Assembly (NCBI GenBank): GCA_903871465.1
Contig: CAIQHB010000023.1
Span: 1-57,390, forward strand
Direction of reading: 5' to 3'
From: an uncultured Methanosarcinales archaeon
GTDB taxonomy: Archaea; Halobacteriota; Methanosarcinia; Methanotrichales; Methanotrichaceae
Length of the DNA stretch: 57,390 nt
Shown here: positions 25,445-33,573 of the stretch, piece after piece
How the letters are laid out: each line of letters begins with the position of its first letter
Numbering within the stretch: the first letter of the stretch is position 1
Made by a program: the position numbers and the translations under genes
Notes under the pieces: generated by a model
Databases searched by the model: none
Told to the model about the DNA's origin: nothing
Seen by the model: the letters and a program-made list of their open reading frames with translations, nothing else

Positions 25445-25654
25445 ATGATACAACTTGAAGAGCCTAACGATATCAGGCAACTTATTCGCGAATGGATTTC
25501 AGAAGCTTGTGAGAAGAAGCGGCTGCCTTTCGATCAAGGTGGAACGATTGTACAACTGCTAAATGTATGGCTACGCTCATATGAAATTGAGAAAATGAGT
25601 AATTTGGAAGGACGCATTGAAGCATTAGAACAAAATAAGGTGATAAAAAAATGA
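25445..25654 (+). CDS. Hypothetical small helical element protein
   Basis: The protein has 69 aa from ATG 25445, chosen over a TTG 21 bases upstream. It reads MIQLEEPNDIRQLIREWISE, then VQLLNVWLRSYEIEKMSNLE with a C-terminal coil GRIEALEQ. It overlaps the following gene by four bases, the first of three overlapping genes. No family was recognised. Confidence 0.55.
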   Translation: MIQLEEPNDIRQLIREWISEACEKKRLPFDQGGTIVQLLNVWLRSYEIEKMSNLEGRIEALEQNKVIKK

Positions 25655-25980
25655 AGAGTTTGTCTGGTTTAGAGCGAAGAATCACAGTACTTGAAAGACC
25701 CACAGCCGACATTGATTTGTTAGAGATCGAGATCAGCAAGCTAACCGATAGCGAACTTGGCTTGGTTGAGGAATACATGAGCCTGCTGAATGCAGGATTT
25801 TCACTAGATGAGGTTTCGGATATGATGGACACAGAATCATATTCGCAAGCATTGGGCATCGTTAATAAAATCGATCAAGAATTGGAACGGCTGACAGCGC
25901 CTCCTGTGCGACAATCGATAGCAAGCGCTTCGAAGCGAAGGAAGAGAATCTTAGAGGTCGATCATGGAATCGAAGACTGA
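25651..25980 (+). CDS. Hypothetical helical element protein
   Basis: This 109-aa protein starts MKSLSGLERRITVLERPTAD, echoing the 'LE.RI..LE' end of the preceding protein. Residues 30-85 look helical (ELGLVEEYMSLLNAGFSLDE), and the C-terminus is basic (ASKRRKRILEV). It overlaps the genes on both sides (ATGA at 25651 and 17 bases at 25964), so the three are expressed together. No family was recognised. Confidence 0.6.
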   Translation: MKSLSGLERRITVLERPTADIDLLEIEISKLTDSELGLVEEYMSLLNAGFSLDEVSDMMDTESYSQALGIVNKIDQELERLTAPPVRQSIASASKRRKRILEVDHGIED

Positions 25981-26230
25981 GCAGGCTGCGAATCTTTATG
26001 CTGAGATACAAGATATCCGAAAACGTATGCGTCGCTTTATAGAAACTGGCGATCTCAAACGCATGATCCGGCTTAGGGTTCGGCTGGCCCAACTACAGGC
26101 AAATCTGGAAATCCTGAAAGAGAAACAAGCAGCACGATTGGCTGAAGTCAAATCACCAAGGTTCAGGAGGAGCTATTCTTATGAATTCTTCTTGGAACGG
26201 TTGCATAAGTTTTTCATTGAGGCTGTTTAA
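25964..26230 (+). CDS. Hypothetical basic coiled-coil element protein
   Basis: The 88-aa protein is strongly charged and helical: AANLYAEIQDIRKRMRRFIE, then RMIRLRVRLAQLQANLEILK and a C-terminal YSYEFFLERLHKFFIEA. It could be a nucleic-acid-binding helical hairpin. It is the third member of an overlapping trio and ends 22 bases before the large secreted protein gene. No family was recognised. Confidence 0.6.
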   Translation: MESKTEQAANLYAEIQDIRKRMRRFIETGDLKRMIRLRVRLAQLQANLEILKEKQAARLAEVKSPRFRRSYSYEFFLERLHKFFIEAV

Positions 26231-26252
26231 TGGGTAGCCAGAATTCGGAGGG

Positions 26253-27626
26253 ATGAATTTGAGGTCGGTACAAGTCCTTGGGTTATTACTTATATTGTTC
26301 ATGTCTGTGGCTTCGGCAGCTTATGCTGTTCCGGATAGATCACTTGAATCAGAGCAAAGAATCGCATCAATGGAAATAAATCAAAGTGCTGGTAACATGA
26401 CCGGCGATGATTACATAATCGCATTGATGTATGCGTATATTAATGATACCGTGAACAAAAATTCGATTAACGATCCGTCTAGACCCAATTTCAGATCCGT
26501 GCAGAGTGAAGCTATATCCAAGTTTGGAGATTATAGCGAAGTTTACACCAGCGACAAGCTTGATTTGGAATTAAGGGATCTAATGTCCAACTCAACGACT
26601 CGCGAGTGCTACATTGAACAAGGATCAAAATATTGCAAAGGGCGTTATGTAAAGCCGGATCAAGGATACATCGATGGTTTCCTGTTTAATCTATTCAACA
26701 AGGGTAAACTTAGCGAATTGATAGATGAGGCACGTAATTCGTCACAAGCACGTCTAAAGGAAGAAGTACACTTGGAGGCTGTACGCCGCGAAAAAGAAGA
26801 AAAGCAATTACTTACTCAGCAAGAAAACGCCGCACGCCAGACAGCCTTGGATGCTTACTACAAGAATACCTCTGAAAATTATTCGACCAAAATCGCGGAT
26901 CTTCTGAATCAGTCTGACCTCAATGAGGCACTGAACTTATCCAACGAGTCAATAGTGGCCCTTGTTTCGCCCTACAGCAATATAATGATGATCACCCAGG
27001 GAGACATTTACATGCGCCTGGGCAGGTATCAGGATGCTATCGAGAGCTACAAGAGCGCACAAACCGATTTCAAGTATAGCAATGAAAGCGCTGAATACAA
27101 AGAAAGCGTAAACCAGAGTTTCCTGGAGAATAAATGGGATCGCATAGCTGATGTAAAGATCGGAATTGCGAATGACAAGGTACATGCTCAGATAATAGCT
27201 CTACGTCACAATCTAAAAGATGCACCTGACGCTAAGCGACTCCTAGCTGGCCACACTGATGGAAAAGAATACACTGTTGCTATGTTGAACTACACGGCAA
27301 TTGATCCGGAGTACATTGCAATTGTTAATCTGTCAGCATATAACGACATTAAAACAACGGACATGACGTCCTACCAGGAATCCACCATACCCGTGTGCAT
27401 AGATATATTCGGTGCATTGTTCAAAGATCCAAAGATATCATATGTATTTATTAACCTAAATACATCGTACTACGATAAATTTGGGCATGTCTTGGAACGA
27501 CCGTATATGAGTGAAGCCCTGGATGCCAAGACCGCGACACAAATAGGCGATTGGGCAGCCTTTAAGCAATATGTGGGCACGGATGTGAGCAAATTCGAAC
27601 AGGTAATTGATTTAAAAATGATATAG
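26253..27626 (+). CDS. Large secreted protein with a TPR-like region
   Basis: The 457-aa protein starts at ATG 26253 behind GGAGGG. A signal peptide (LGLLLILFMSVASAAYA) is followed by an extracellular part. Residues 165-205 are coiled coil with a VRREKEEKQLLTQQENAARQ stretch. A TPR-like unit is visible at about 240-270 (ITQGDIYMRLGRYQDAIESY). Many N-X-S/T sequons are present. The C-terminal ~150 residues appear as an independent alpha/beta domain. This host-like surface protein is the largest cargo besides the restriction gene. No enzyme family was recognised. Confidence 0.7.
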   Translation: MNLRSVQVLGLLLILFMSVASAAYAVPDRSLESEQRIASMEINQSAGNMTGDDYIIALMYAYINDTVNKNSINDPSRPNFRSVQSEAISKFGDYSEVYTSDKLDLELRDLMSNSTTRECYIEQGSKYCKGRYVKPDQGYIDGFLFNLFNKGKLSELIDEARNSSQARLKEEVHLEAVRREKEEKQLLTQQENAARQTALDAYYKNTSENYSTKIADLLNQSDLNEALNLSNESIVALVSPYSNIMMITQGDIYMRLGRYQDAIESYKSAQTDFKYSNESAEYKESVNQSFLENKWDRIADVKIGIANDKVHAQIIALRHNLKDAPDAKRLLAGHTDGKEYTVAMLNYTAIDPEYIAIVNLSAYNDIKTTDMTSYQESTIPVCIDIFGALFKDPKISYVFINLNTSYYDKFGHVLERPYMSEALDAKTATQIGDWAAFKQYVGTDVSKFEQVIDLKMI

Positions 27627-27634
27627 ATCGACTG

Positions 27635-27667
27635 CAAGGGCCACTTGCAAAATAAGTGGCTCTTGCC
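27635..27667 (+). terminator. Strong hairpin terminator
   Basis: GCAAGGGCCACTT pairs with AAGTGGCTCTTGC (one mismatch) around a 7-base loop, followed by CTATTTT. It lies nine bases after the stop of the 457-aa protein gene and also faces the convergent minus-strand gene. Confidence 0.8.
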
Positions 27668-27744
27668 TATTTTAAACGAGCATATCGCTTTGAAGCCTTC
27701 TTGGAGGAGATGGCGACATGCTGCAAACGAATACATGTAGAAGA

Positions 27745-28173
27745 TTATACAACAGCCTTCGGCTTTGATGCGAATGGTTCGAATGTCCACGCGCTAATAT
27801 CCTTGAATTTGATGCACCAAATACTAGACTTGCCCTTAAATCTTTCATCGTCTTTAGGACTAACACAGTCACTTACATCACATTCGGTGTCTTGTGGAAT
27901 GATTGCCTCTTTATCCTTTTCCCTGTTGCGAAGTACAATTTTTGTCCCTTTCGTTAAAACCCATGGAATATTCGCAGCTATGAATATATTATTATTAATT
28001 TTTTCTGTTCTATTTTTATCTTTTTCAAACCTCATTTTATCTCTTTCAAATCCTCGATCATCGCCGGAAAACAAAATTAGTGTGCCGTCATCATGCTTTT
28101 CCCAATCAGCAATGCGAATAATACTACCACTCTTTTCTAATGAACCGGAACTCCCTTGTTCAATTATCGCCAT
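27745..28173 (-). CDS. Hypothetical protein, the only minus-strand gene of the element
   Basis: The 142-aa protein reads SGSIIRIADWEKHDDGTLIL, then GDDRGFERDKMRFEKDKNRT and GTKIVLRNREKDKEAIIPQD. It has a charged, Lys/Asp/Glu-rich soluble composition and a plausible RBS, unlike the overlapping plus-strand frame, which is Ser/Leu-rich without a start signal. It is convergent with the secreted protein gene and divergent from the serine recombinase, sharing an AT-rich promoter region. No family was recognised. Confidence 0.55.
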   Translation of the reverse strand: MAIIEQGSSGSLEKSGSIIRIADWEKHDDGTLILFSGDDRGFERDKMRFEKDKNRTEKINNNIFIAANIPWVLTKGTKIVLRNREKDKEAIIPQDTECDVSDCVSPKDDERFKGKSSIWCIKFKDISAWTFEPFASKPKAVV

Positions 28174-28192
28174 ATGTTCTAATTCAATTTGA

Positions 28193-28319
28193 TTGATTTA
28201 TATGTTTTGGAGCACGTGACCTAAAGATGCCACTACATGCTATGATTAATGATTGCATTATAACGTTAATTTTAATTACCGTTATGCTTATATAGTCATA
28301 ACACTAATTGATTACTGTT
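28193..28319. promoter_or_regulatory. Divergent promoter with GTTATG/CATAAC half-sites
   Basis: GTTATG at 28281, CATAAC at 28297 and GTTATG at 28317 form alternating inverted half-sites, next to a TAACGTTA palindrome at 28261. The spacing suggests binding by a dimeric protein. Since the downstream gene is a serine recombinase, these may be its recombination sub-sites or an operator. Confidence 0.45.
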
Positions 28320-29069
28320 ATGATAGCAGTGGGCTATGTCCGGGTAAGCACTGAGAACCAGAATGGCTGTGATAGCTTTGGGCTTGAGACCCAGAAAGAT
28401 ACGATCACGAAGTACTGCGCTGCAAATGCCCTAGAGCTAGTACAAATTTTTGATGACCCTGCGTTGTCTGGCAGTCTGCCCGCGTTGGAGAGACCAGGAT
28501 TACGTGCTATGCTAGATGCCGTTAAAGAAGGCGATAAGGTTATCGTGACCCGGTTAGACAGGATCGCACGGGATTTGTATCTTAGTTTATGGGTGGAAAA
28601 AGAGATACGAAAGGCAGGCGCAGAGCTTATCAGCATAAGCGAGCCTTATCGATGGAACGACCCAACGCAAAAGCTTCTCCTGAATATCATAATGAGCTTT
28701 GCGGAGTTTGAGCGGTCCTTGATTACTTCCCGGTTGTCCAGCGGGCGCAAGACTAAGGCCCGTCAGGGTGGCTATGCAGGTGGTAAGGCACCGATCGGTT
28801 ACAAGGCGGAACGTGGCGACAAAGCCCTTACCTTGGATGAAGAGAAGACCAGCACGGTTCGCAGGGTCTTTGAACTGCGCGATGAAAAGCCCGAAGCTTC
28901 ACTTAAGACGATTGCTGATATGCTGAACGGCGAGGGCTATACATCAAAGGAAGGAAAACAATTTCATCCTATGCAAGTGAAAAGGATCTTGGATAGAAAG
29001 TCCTTTTATGAAGGCATCTATAGGTATTCGGGAGTTGAATCTGAAGGGCAACACCAGAATATTATTTAG
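28320..29069 (+). CDS. Serine recombinase (resolvase/invertase family)
   Basis: The protein has 249 aa from ATG 28320; a TTG 12 bases earlier is possible. The nucleophile Ser10 is in MIAVGYVRVSTENQNG. The conserved LARPGLRAML-like segment is ERPGLRAMLDAVKEGD, followed by VIVTRLDRIARDLYL with the catalytic Arg residues, and MSFAEFERSLITSRLSSGRK links to the E-helix. A recombinase-type DNA-binding domain follows (GGKAPIGYKAERG, ADMLNGEGYTSKEGK). It is shorter than large serine integrases. Since the element already has a tyrosine integrase, a resolvase, inversion or second-integration role is likely. Confidence 0.9.
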   Translation: MIAVGYVRVSTENQNGCDSFGLETQKDTITKYCAANALELVQIFDDPALSGSLPALERPGLRAMLDAVKEGDKVIVTRLDRIARDLYLSLWVEKEIRKAGAELISISEPYRWNDPTQKLLLNIIMSFAEFERSLITSRLSSGRKTKARQGGYAGGKAPIGYKAERGDKALTLDEEKTSTVRRVFELRDEKPEASLKTIADMLNGEGYTSKEGKQFHPMQVKRILDRKSFYEGIYRYSGVESEGQHQNII

Positions 29070-29278
29070 CCGAATTCAGATTTCAATTTCATCGTCTCTG
29101 CGCTCACGACTTAATCACGTAAATGGCTTGAAACTCAGGCCCGAATAGTCGGCTATCGACTTCATGCAAAATGAATTGCTCAAAGTATTCTACAATTCCT
29201 ACAAACCCAACTGAATAAGTCCCTCATCTAAAAGCTTATATTGTTCCTTTGCATCCTACTCCGCAGTAGGAAGGGAAG

Positions 29279-29407
29279 ATGGTATCACTCACAGTCTATA
29301 ATGGCGCTACAAAGATCAGAGGCAACAAGCTCTATCTCTTGCTACAACCGATTCAGAGAAATGTAAATTACTATCCTGGGAATCAATCAAGAGGGATATT
29401 TAAATGA
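29279..29407 (+). pseudogene. N-terminal fragment of a metallo-beta-lactamase-fold (RNase J-like) protein
   Basis: The 42-codon frame begins MVSLTVYNGATKIRGNKLYL, which resembles the first strand pair of archaeal MBL/beta-CASP proteins (V.GG..EIGGNK.L.). It then loses similarity and stops at TGA, overlapping the next ATG. The HxHxDH metal site is absent. It is either a truncated relic or a short peptide whose translation now feeds the restriction gene. Confidence 0.45.
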
Positions 29408-31188
29408 AAGCGACAGATAATAAGCTGCTCGATTTGCTCACTTTCCAGAATCAATACGTAATCCCAATTTATCAGCGAAAATATAGTTGGAATGAAGATA
29501 ATTGCGAAAAATTATGGGATGACATACTTAGTGTGGCAAATCATCCTAACTTCCCAAGTCATTTTATTGGATCAATAATATATATTCGGGGGATTAAAGA
29601 AAAACTGGTAGGGGAAGTCGAAGAGCTATTGGTAATAGATGGCCAACAGCGTTTAATCACAGTGTCATTGCTATTAGCAGCTCTTGCCAAAGCCTTTGAG
29701 GATTCTGATAAAAAAACCAGTCAACAGATCAGAGAATATTACTTATTCAATATGCTTCAGGAAGGCGATAAACGTTATAGGCTGAAACCAACTGATGGCG
29801 ATAGAGAAGAATACTTTTCTCTGCTGGATGAAAAGAAGAAGTCATCATCTTCATCAAAATTTACAGAAAATTATTTATTCTTTGAAAAAAAATTTTGTAC
29901 AATGGAATTAGATTTTTTAAAAAAAATTTACCAAGGAATTAGCAAACTTAAGATCGTCGAAGTAACCCTAAAGCATGGTGAAGATGATCCTCAACTAATC
30001 TTCGAGAGCGTTAATTCTACGGGCTTGGGTCTATCTAAAGCAGATTTAATAAGGAACTTCATCCTCATGGACTTGGAACCAGAGAAGCAAAAGGATCTTT
30101 ATGAAACATGGTCTCAAATGGAGAAGAGTTTTGTCGATTCTGAGCTGCAAGAGAAAACCGATCGCTTTATCAAAGATTACCTAACCATCAAGAATAACGG
30201 CATTATCCCTACGATGAGGGAGATATATAACGTGTTCCAGCACCATTACATCGATCGATCAATGAACGAGGATATCAAGGATATAATCGACGATATTTAT
30301 AAATATTCAAAATACTATATCAAATTGTCTTCATCTGGAGAAACCGATAAATATATAAATAGCATTTTAACCGATATCAGGGCTCTAAGAGTTGATGTCG
30401 CTTACCCTTTTCTCATGGAGGTCTATGATGATTGTTGTCAAAAAAGGATTACGAGAGAAGAGTTTATCGAGATATTAAAGTTCATAGAAAGTTACGTCTT
30501 CAGAAGGGCAATTTGCGGCGTGCCAACAAATTCGCTTAATAAGACCTTTGCTACACTAAGCAAAGAATTAGTCAAAGATAAGGAACACTATCTTGAAAGC
30601 TTCAAGGCGGCAATTATACTAAAGGAATCCCATCGGCGCTTTCCTGATGATGATGAGTTCAAACGAGTAATGATGGTTAAAGATCTCTATCACCTTCGCA
30701 GTTGCGAATATTATCTGACCAAGCTTGAGAAACACCATCCTCATAAGGAAGTTAATATCGATGAATGCACTACCGAGCATATCATGCCGCAGACTTTATC
30801 AGTTACTTGGAAGAATGAACTGGGTGAAAACTGGGAAGAGATTTATAATAGGTATATTCACACCATTGGCAACCTGACATTAGCGGCTTACAACATTGAA
30901 TATTCTAATAGTCCATTCATAAGAAAACGTGACCTAGTAGACGAAAACTGTCATAAAGTCGGATTGGGATACAGCCCTCTGCGTCTTAATGAGGGCTTGG
31001 CTGATTTGGATCATTGGAATGAGGCCGAAATCCTTAAGCGAGCGCATACGCTTGTAATGCTCGCAACTGTAGTTTGGCCATATCCGCAACTTTCACAAGA
31101 GATCCTAGACAAATATCGAGTCGAAAAAAGTGCGGATATCAATAGAAACAACGATCTGGAAGATGCTGTTTCCTTTGGTGAGGACTAG
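29404..31188 (+). CDS. GmrSD-type restriction protein (DUF262 + DUF1524)
   Basis: This 594-aa protein is probably a defence nuclease. The N-terminal DUF262 (GmrS-like) domain begins after LLTFQNQYVIPIYQRKYSWN and carries the DGQQR motif (about residues 79-83, VIDGQQRLITVSLL). The C-terminal DUF1524 (GmrD-like) HNH domain has TEHIMPQTL (about 457) and HTIGNLTLAAYNIEYSNSP (about 486-504), with His and Asn at HNH positions. GmrSD and relatives cut modified or foreign DNA in a nucleotide-dependent way. It is the last gene before attR, a normal position for cargo. It overlaps the upstream MBL-like fragment by four bases. Confidence 0.88.
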   Translation: MKATDNKLLDLLTFQNQYVIPIYQRKYSWNEDNCEKLWDDILSVANHPNFPSHFIGSIIYIRGIKEKLVGEVEELLVIDGQQRLITVSLLLAALAKAFEDSDKKTSQQIREYYLFNMLQEGDKRYRLKPTDGDREEYFSLLDEKKKSSSSSKFTENYLFFEKKFCTMELDFLKKIYQGISKLKIVEVTLKHGEDDPQLIFESVNSTGLGLSKADLIRNFILMDLEPEKQKDLYETWSQMEKSFVDSELQEKTDRFIKDYLTIKNNGIIPTMREIYNVFQHHYIDRSMNEDIKDIIDDIYKYSKYYIKLSSSGETDKYINSILTDIRALRVDVAYPFLMEVYDDCCQKRITREEFIEILKFIESYVFRRAICGVPTNSLNKTFATLSKELVKDKEHYLESFKAAIILKESHRRFPDDDEFKRVMMVKDLYHLRSCEYYLTKLEKHHPHKEVNIDECTTEHIMPQTLSVTWKNELGENWEEIYNRYIHTIGNLTLAAYNIEYSNSPFIRKRDLVDENCHKVGLGYSPLRLNEGLADLDHWNEAEILKRAHTLVMLATVVWPYPQLSQEILDKYRVEKSADINRNNDLEDAVSFGED

Positions 31189-31426
31189 GAATAAGCTTTT
31201 AATTTTTTTAATAATGCATTAATATTATTTAAGCAGCAGTTTTTGGATGTGAGGACGCATATTTTGCATTAATAACGCTCTAAACTAAATATATCGTATA
31301 TAATCAGCCTAAAAGTTTAAATACATGGCCTAACTAATAAATGGACGAGCAAATTGAGGCCAATCATAAAACCAAGCTTAATCGATTGGATTGGAGCAGA
31401 ATAGACAACGTATATGGAGTTATTAT

Positions 31427-31484
31427 ACTCAAGATCTATTCTCGCAGGAGTTCAAGGGTTCGAATCCCTTTCCCCGCACTCCAA
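31427..31484 (+). repeat. attR, 58-bp direct repeat of the tRNA-Leu 3' half
   Basis: This is identical over 58 bases to 16584-16641, starting at ACTCAAGATC and ending at CACTCCAA. Upstream sequence does not form the 5' half of a tRNA, so this is the copy left by integration, not a gene. The integrated length, counting one att copy, is 14,843 bp (16584-31426). Confidence 0.93.
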
Positions 31485-31666
31485 TATCCTTGGTGATAGT
31501 GATTTTCATGATTTTTATCTTGGTTTGGTTCACCCCTTGAGAATAGATGTGCATCTATTTTGGGGTGGGAGACTTGGTAAAGGCAAAGGTTGATTGGCAG
31601 TAAAAGGTTAAATTTGCCAATTTTAGAAGCTTTGAGTCATAGTTTATATATTTAATAGTAGGTGTT

Positions 31667-32092
31667 ATGTTGGTGTGTTTAGTGATCATATACTGGTTAA
31701 TTTCCGGTTTTAATTCGCCTCTTGTTTCTTCTCTTATCGTTGCTCTTGTTGTATTCTGGCTGACATATTGGTACAATAAGCAAAATAAGCGCCGGGAGGC
31801 AAGTCTCATTGTGGCAGATGTTCTTGCGGAATGGGTAAATCTCGGTGGGAAGGATTTATCTTCGGAGGATATATTGCCGTTACATAAAGCTTACTGGAAG
31901 GCGGCATTATCGCTTGATTCTGATTTGTTAATTGAGTTAAATAAGAGGCTAATGAATAGAGAAACGGCTCCAGATACAAAAGAGATACTTCATTATGCTC
32001 GTATAAAGCTAAAAGGGCGTTCTAAGCCGGAAATATTAGCAAAAGACTTTGTTAATTGGGAACCTACTAAAAAAGATTCCGAAAAGAAATGA
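31667..32092 (+). CDS. Hypothetical membrane-anchored protein
   Basis: The 141-aa protein has a hydrophobic N-terminus of about two spans (LVCLVIIYWLISGF and LVSSLIVALVVFWLTYWY), then a soluble, mostly helical domain with REASLIVADVLAEWVNLGGK and ELNKRLMNRETAPDTKEILH. The layout recalls small membrane proteins seen in archaeal plasmids and phages, but no family was recognised. TATA-like TTTATATATTTAA precedes it by about 18 bases, so the transcript has a short leader. Confidence 0.55.
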   Translation: MLVCLVIIYWLISGFNSPLVSSLIVALVVFWLTYWYNKQNKRREASLIVADVLAEWVNLGGKDLSSEDILPLHKAYWKAALSLDSDLLIELNKRLMNRETAPDTKEILHYARIKLKGRSKPEILAKDFVNWEPTKKDSEKK

Positions 32093-32371
32093 AGTTTGAA
32101 AGTAGCATTTAACGATCAAGGGTTATCATTTCCAAAATCTCCACCATCCCTTTTTCTTAATCTCTTCGCCGGGCTTTAGGGCAAATTGGCTGATGCTTTA
32201 GGCGAGATGTACTGCATGATCGCGAAGGAATGAATCAGCAAACAGATTGTCACGATAAGCATGGTTGTTCATCGATTGCCATGGACTTATCTTTTTAAAT
32301 TATAACGCTATGCCTTCGTCTCTATATATTATGCCGGTTAGTTTTTAACGTATTGATGGTTGCAAATAGTC

Positions 32372-32479
32372 GATGCCGAAGCCTGGTACAACAAAGGAGT
32401 TGCTCTTGAAGCCCTCGGAAGGACCAGCGATGCGGATGCTGCCTTTGCCAAAGCAAAAGAGCTGGGATATACAGGCTGA
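32372..32479 (+). pseudogene. C-terminal TPR fragment
   Basis: DAEAWYNKGVALEALGRTSD followed by AAFAKAKELGYTG and a stop matches the last TPR unit of the intact gene just downstream (AWHNKGLALEALGRKSES, AAFAKEKEIG). No start or preceding repeat survives. It is a remnant of a duplicated TPR gene. Confidence 0.7.
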
Positions 32480-32595
32480 TCCCATCTCCTTTTTGTGAAC
32501 TACAATATCACAATCTCCTATCATTGGAGTGGTAAATCAATTACGTAAACCTTATTAATAGAACTGCCTAATTAAGTAAATATGGAGGGATTATC

Positions 32596-33381
32596 ACGCA
32601 ACTTAAGTTTATGCTCGTTTTTTTGACTGTTTTGACAATGTTATGTGTACCAGCACTAGGACAGACGACAGCTAGTGATTGGTATAATAAAGGTGTTGAC
32701 TCTTATGATAAAGGATTTTACGATTCCGCTGTAAAATACTTTGACAAAGTTATTGAGCTAAGACCCTCTGATAATGACGCATTAACCTACAAAGGCTATG
32801 CTCTCGATAAACAAGGCAAATACGATGAGGCCATTCAATCGTTAGATAAGGCTATTAACATTAATCCACAAGATGCGAAAGCATTGTTCTACAAAGGCAC
32901 GGTACTTATTGCTCAGAGCAAGTACGATGAAGCTATCGAAGCGTTAGATCGTGCTACAACAATTAATCCTCAATATACAAATGCATGGTACGTCAAAGGC
33001 CTTGCTCTAAATGAATTGAGCAAATACAATGAGGCTATTGAAGCTTATGATAACGCTATTAAGATCAATCCGCAATTTTCAGATGCCTGGTACAGCAAAG
33101 GTAATTCACTCGACGAATTGAGCAAGTACAATGAGTCCATTGAAGCCTATGATAATGCCATTCAAATTAATCCACAGGATGCAAATGCTTGGTTCGGTAA
33201 GGGCAATGCTTTCTATGCGTTGAGCAAGTTTGATGATGCGATTAAGGCTTATGATAATGCTATCCAGATTGATCCTAAACTCTCAAGTGCCTGGCACAAC
33301 AAAGGATTGGCACTCGAAGCTCTAGGACGAAAATCGGAATCTGAAGCAGCCTTCGCCAAAGAAAAAGAGATAGGGCTATAG
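32596..33381 (+). CDS. Secreted TPR protein with probable ACG start
   Basis: The protein has about six tetratricopeptide repeats of 34 residues (pattern A.Y.KG..L...G.Y.EAI...D.AI.INP), running from about residue 20 to the end. The first ATG is 32611, but that gives a signal peptide without a basic residue. GGAGGG at 32584-32589 is six bases before an in-frame ACG at 32596, giving MQLKFMLVFLTVLTMLCVPA with cleavage after ALGQ. I therefore suggest the ACG start. It probably acts outside the cell or at the surface as a protein-interaction scaffold. Repeats 4-6 are very similar at the DNA level. Confidence 0.75.
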   Translation, partial: TQLKFMLVFLTVLTMLCVPALGQTTASDWYNKGVDSYDKGFYDSAVKYFDKVIELRPSDNDALTYKGYALDKQGKYDEAIQSLDKAININPQDAKALFYKGTVLIAQSKYDEAIEALDRATTINPQYTNAWYVKGLALNELSKYNEAIEAYDNAIKINPQFSDAWYSKGNSLDELSKYNESIEAYDNAIQINPQDANAWFGKGNAFYALSKFDDAIKAYDNAIQIDPKLSSAWHNKGLALEALGRKSESEAAFAKEKEIGL

Positions 33382-33573
33382 TGGATACGAATCTAGGACG
33401 GTAAAGACAGGTCATGGCGAGATTACTGGCAATATCTCGATCCAGCCAAGCTGGATAAGGCTCCTAATGTGGTTTCTGAACATGGGAATGCGTGCAGGGG
33501 ATGAGATCCTCGCACGTCTCGGCTACACAAACTATTTTATTAGGTAAACCAATACCTGCATGGAGGGATATCA

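Noticed and set aside
27656-28192. 178-aa plus-strand frame opposite the 27745-28173 gene
   Set aside because: Ser/Leu/Phe-rich and lacks a start signal; the minus-strand frame has normal charged composition.
31341-31496. 51-aa frame running through attR
   Set aside because: Its second half is the tRNA 3' end read as protein (SRRSSRVRIPFPA), the usual artefact of tRNA-derived sequence, and it has no RBS.
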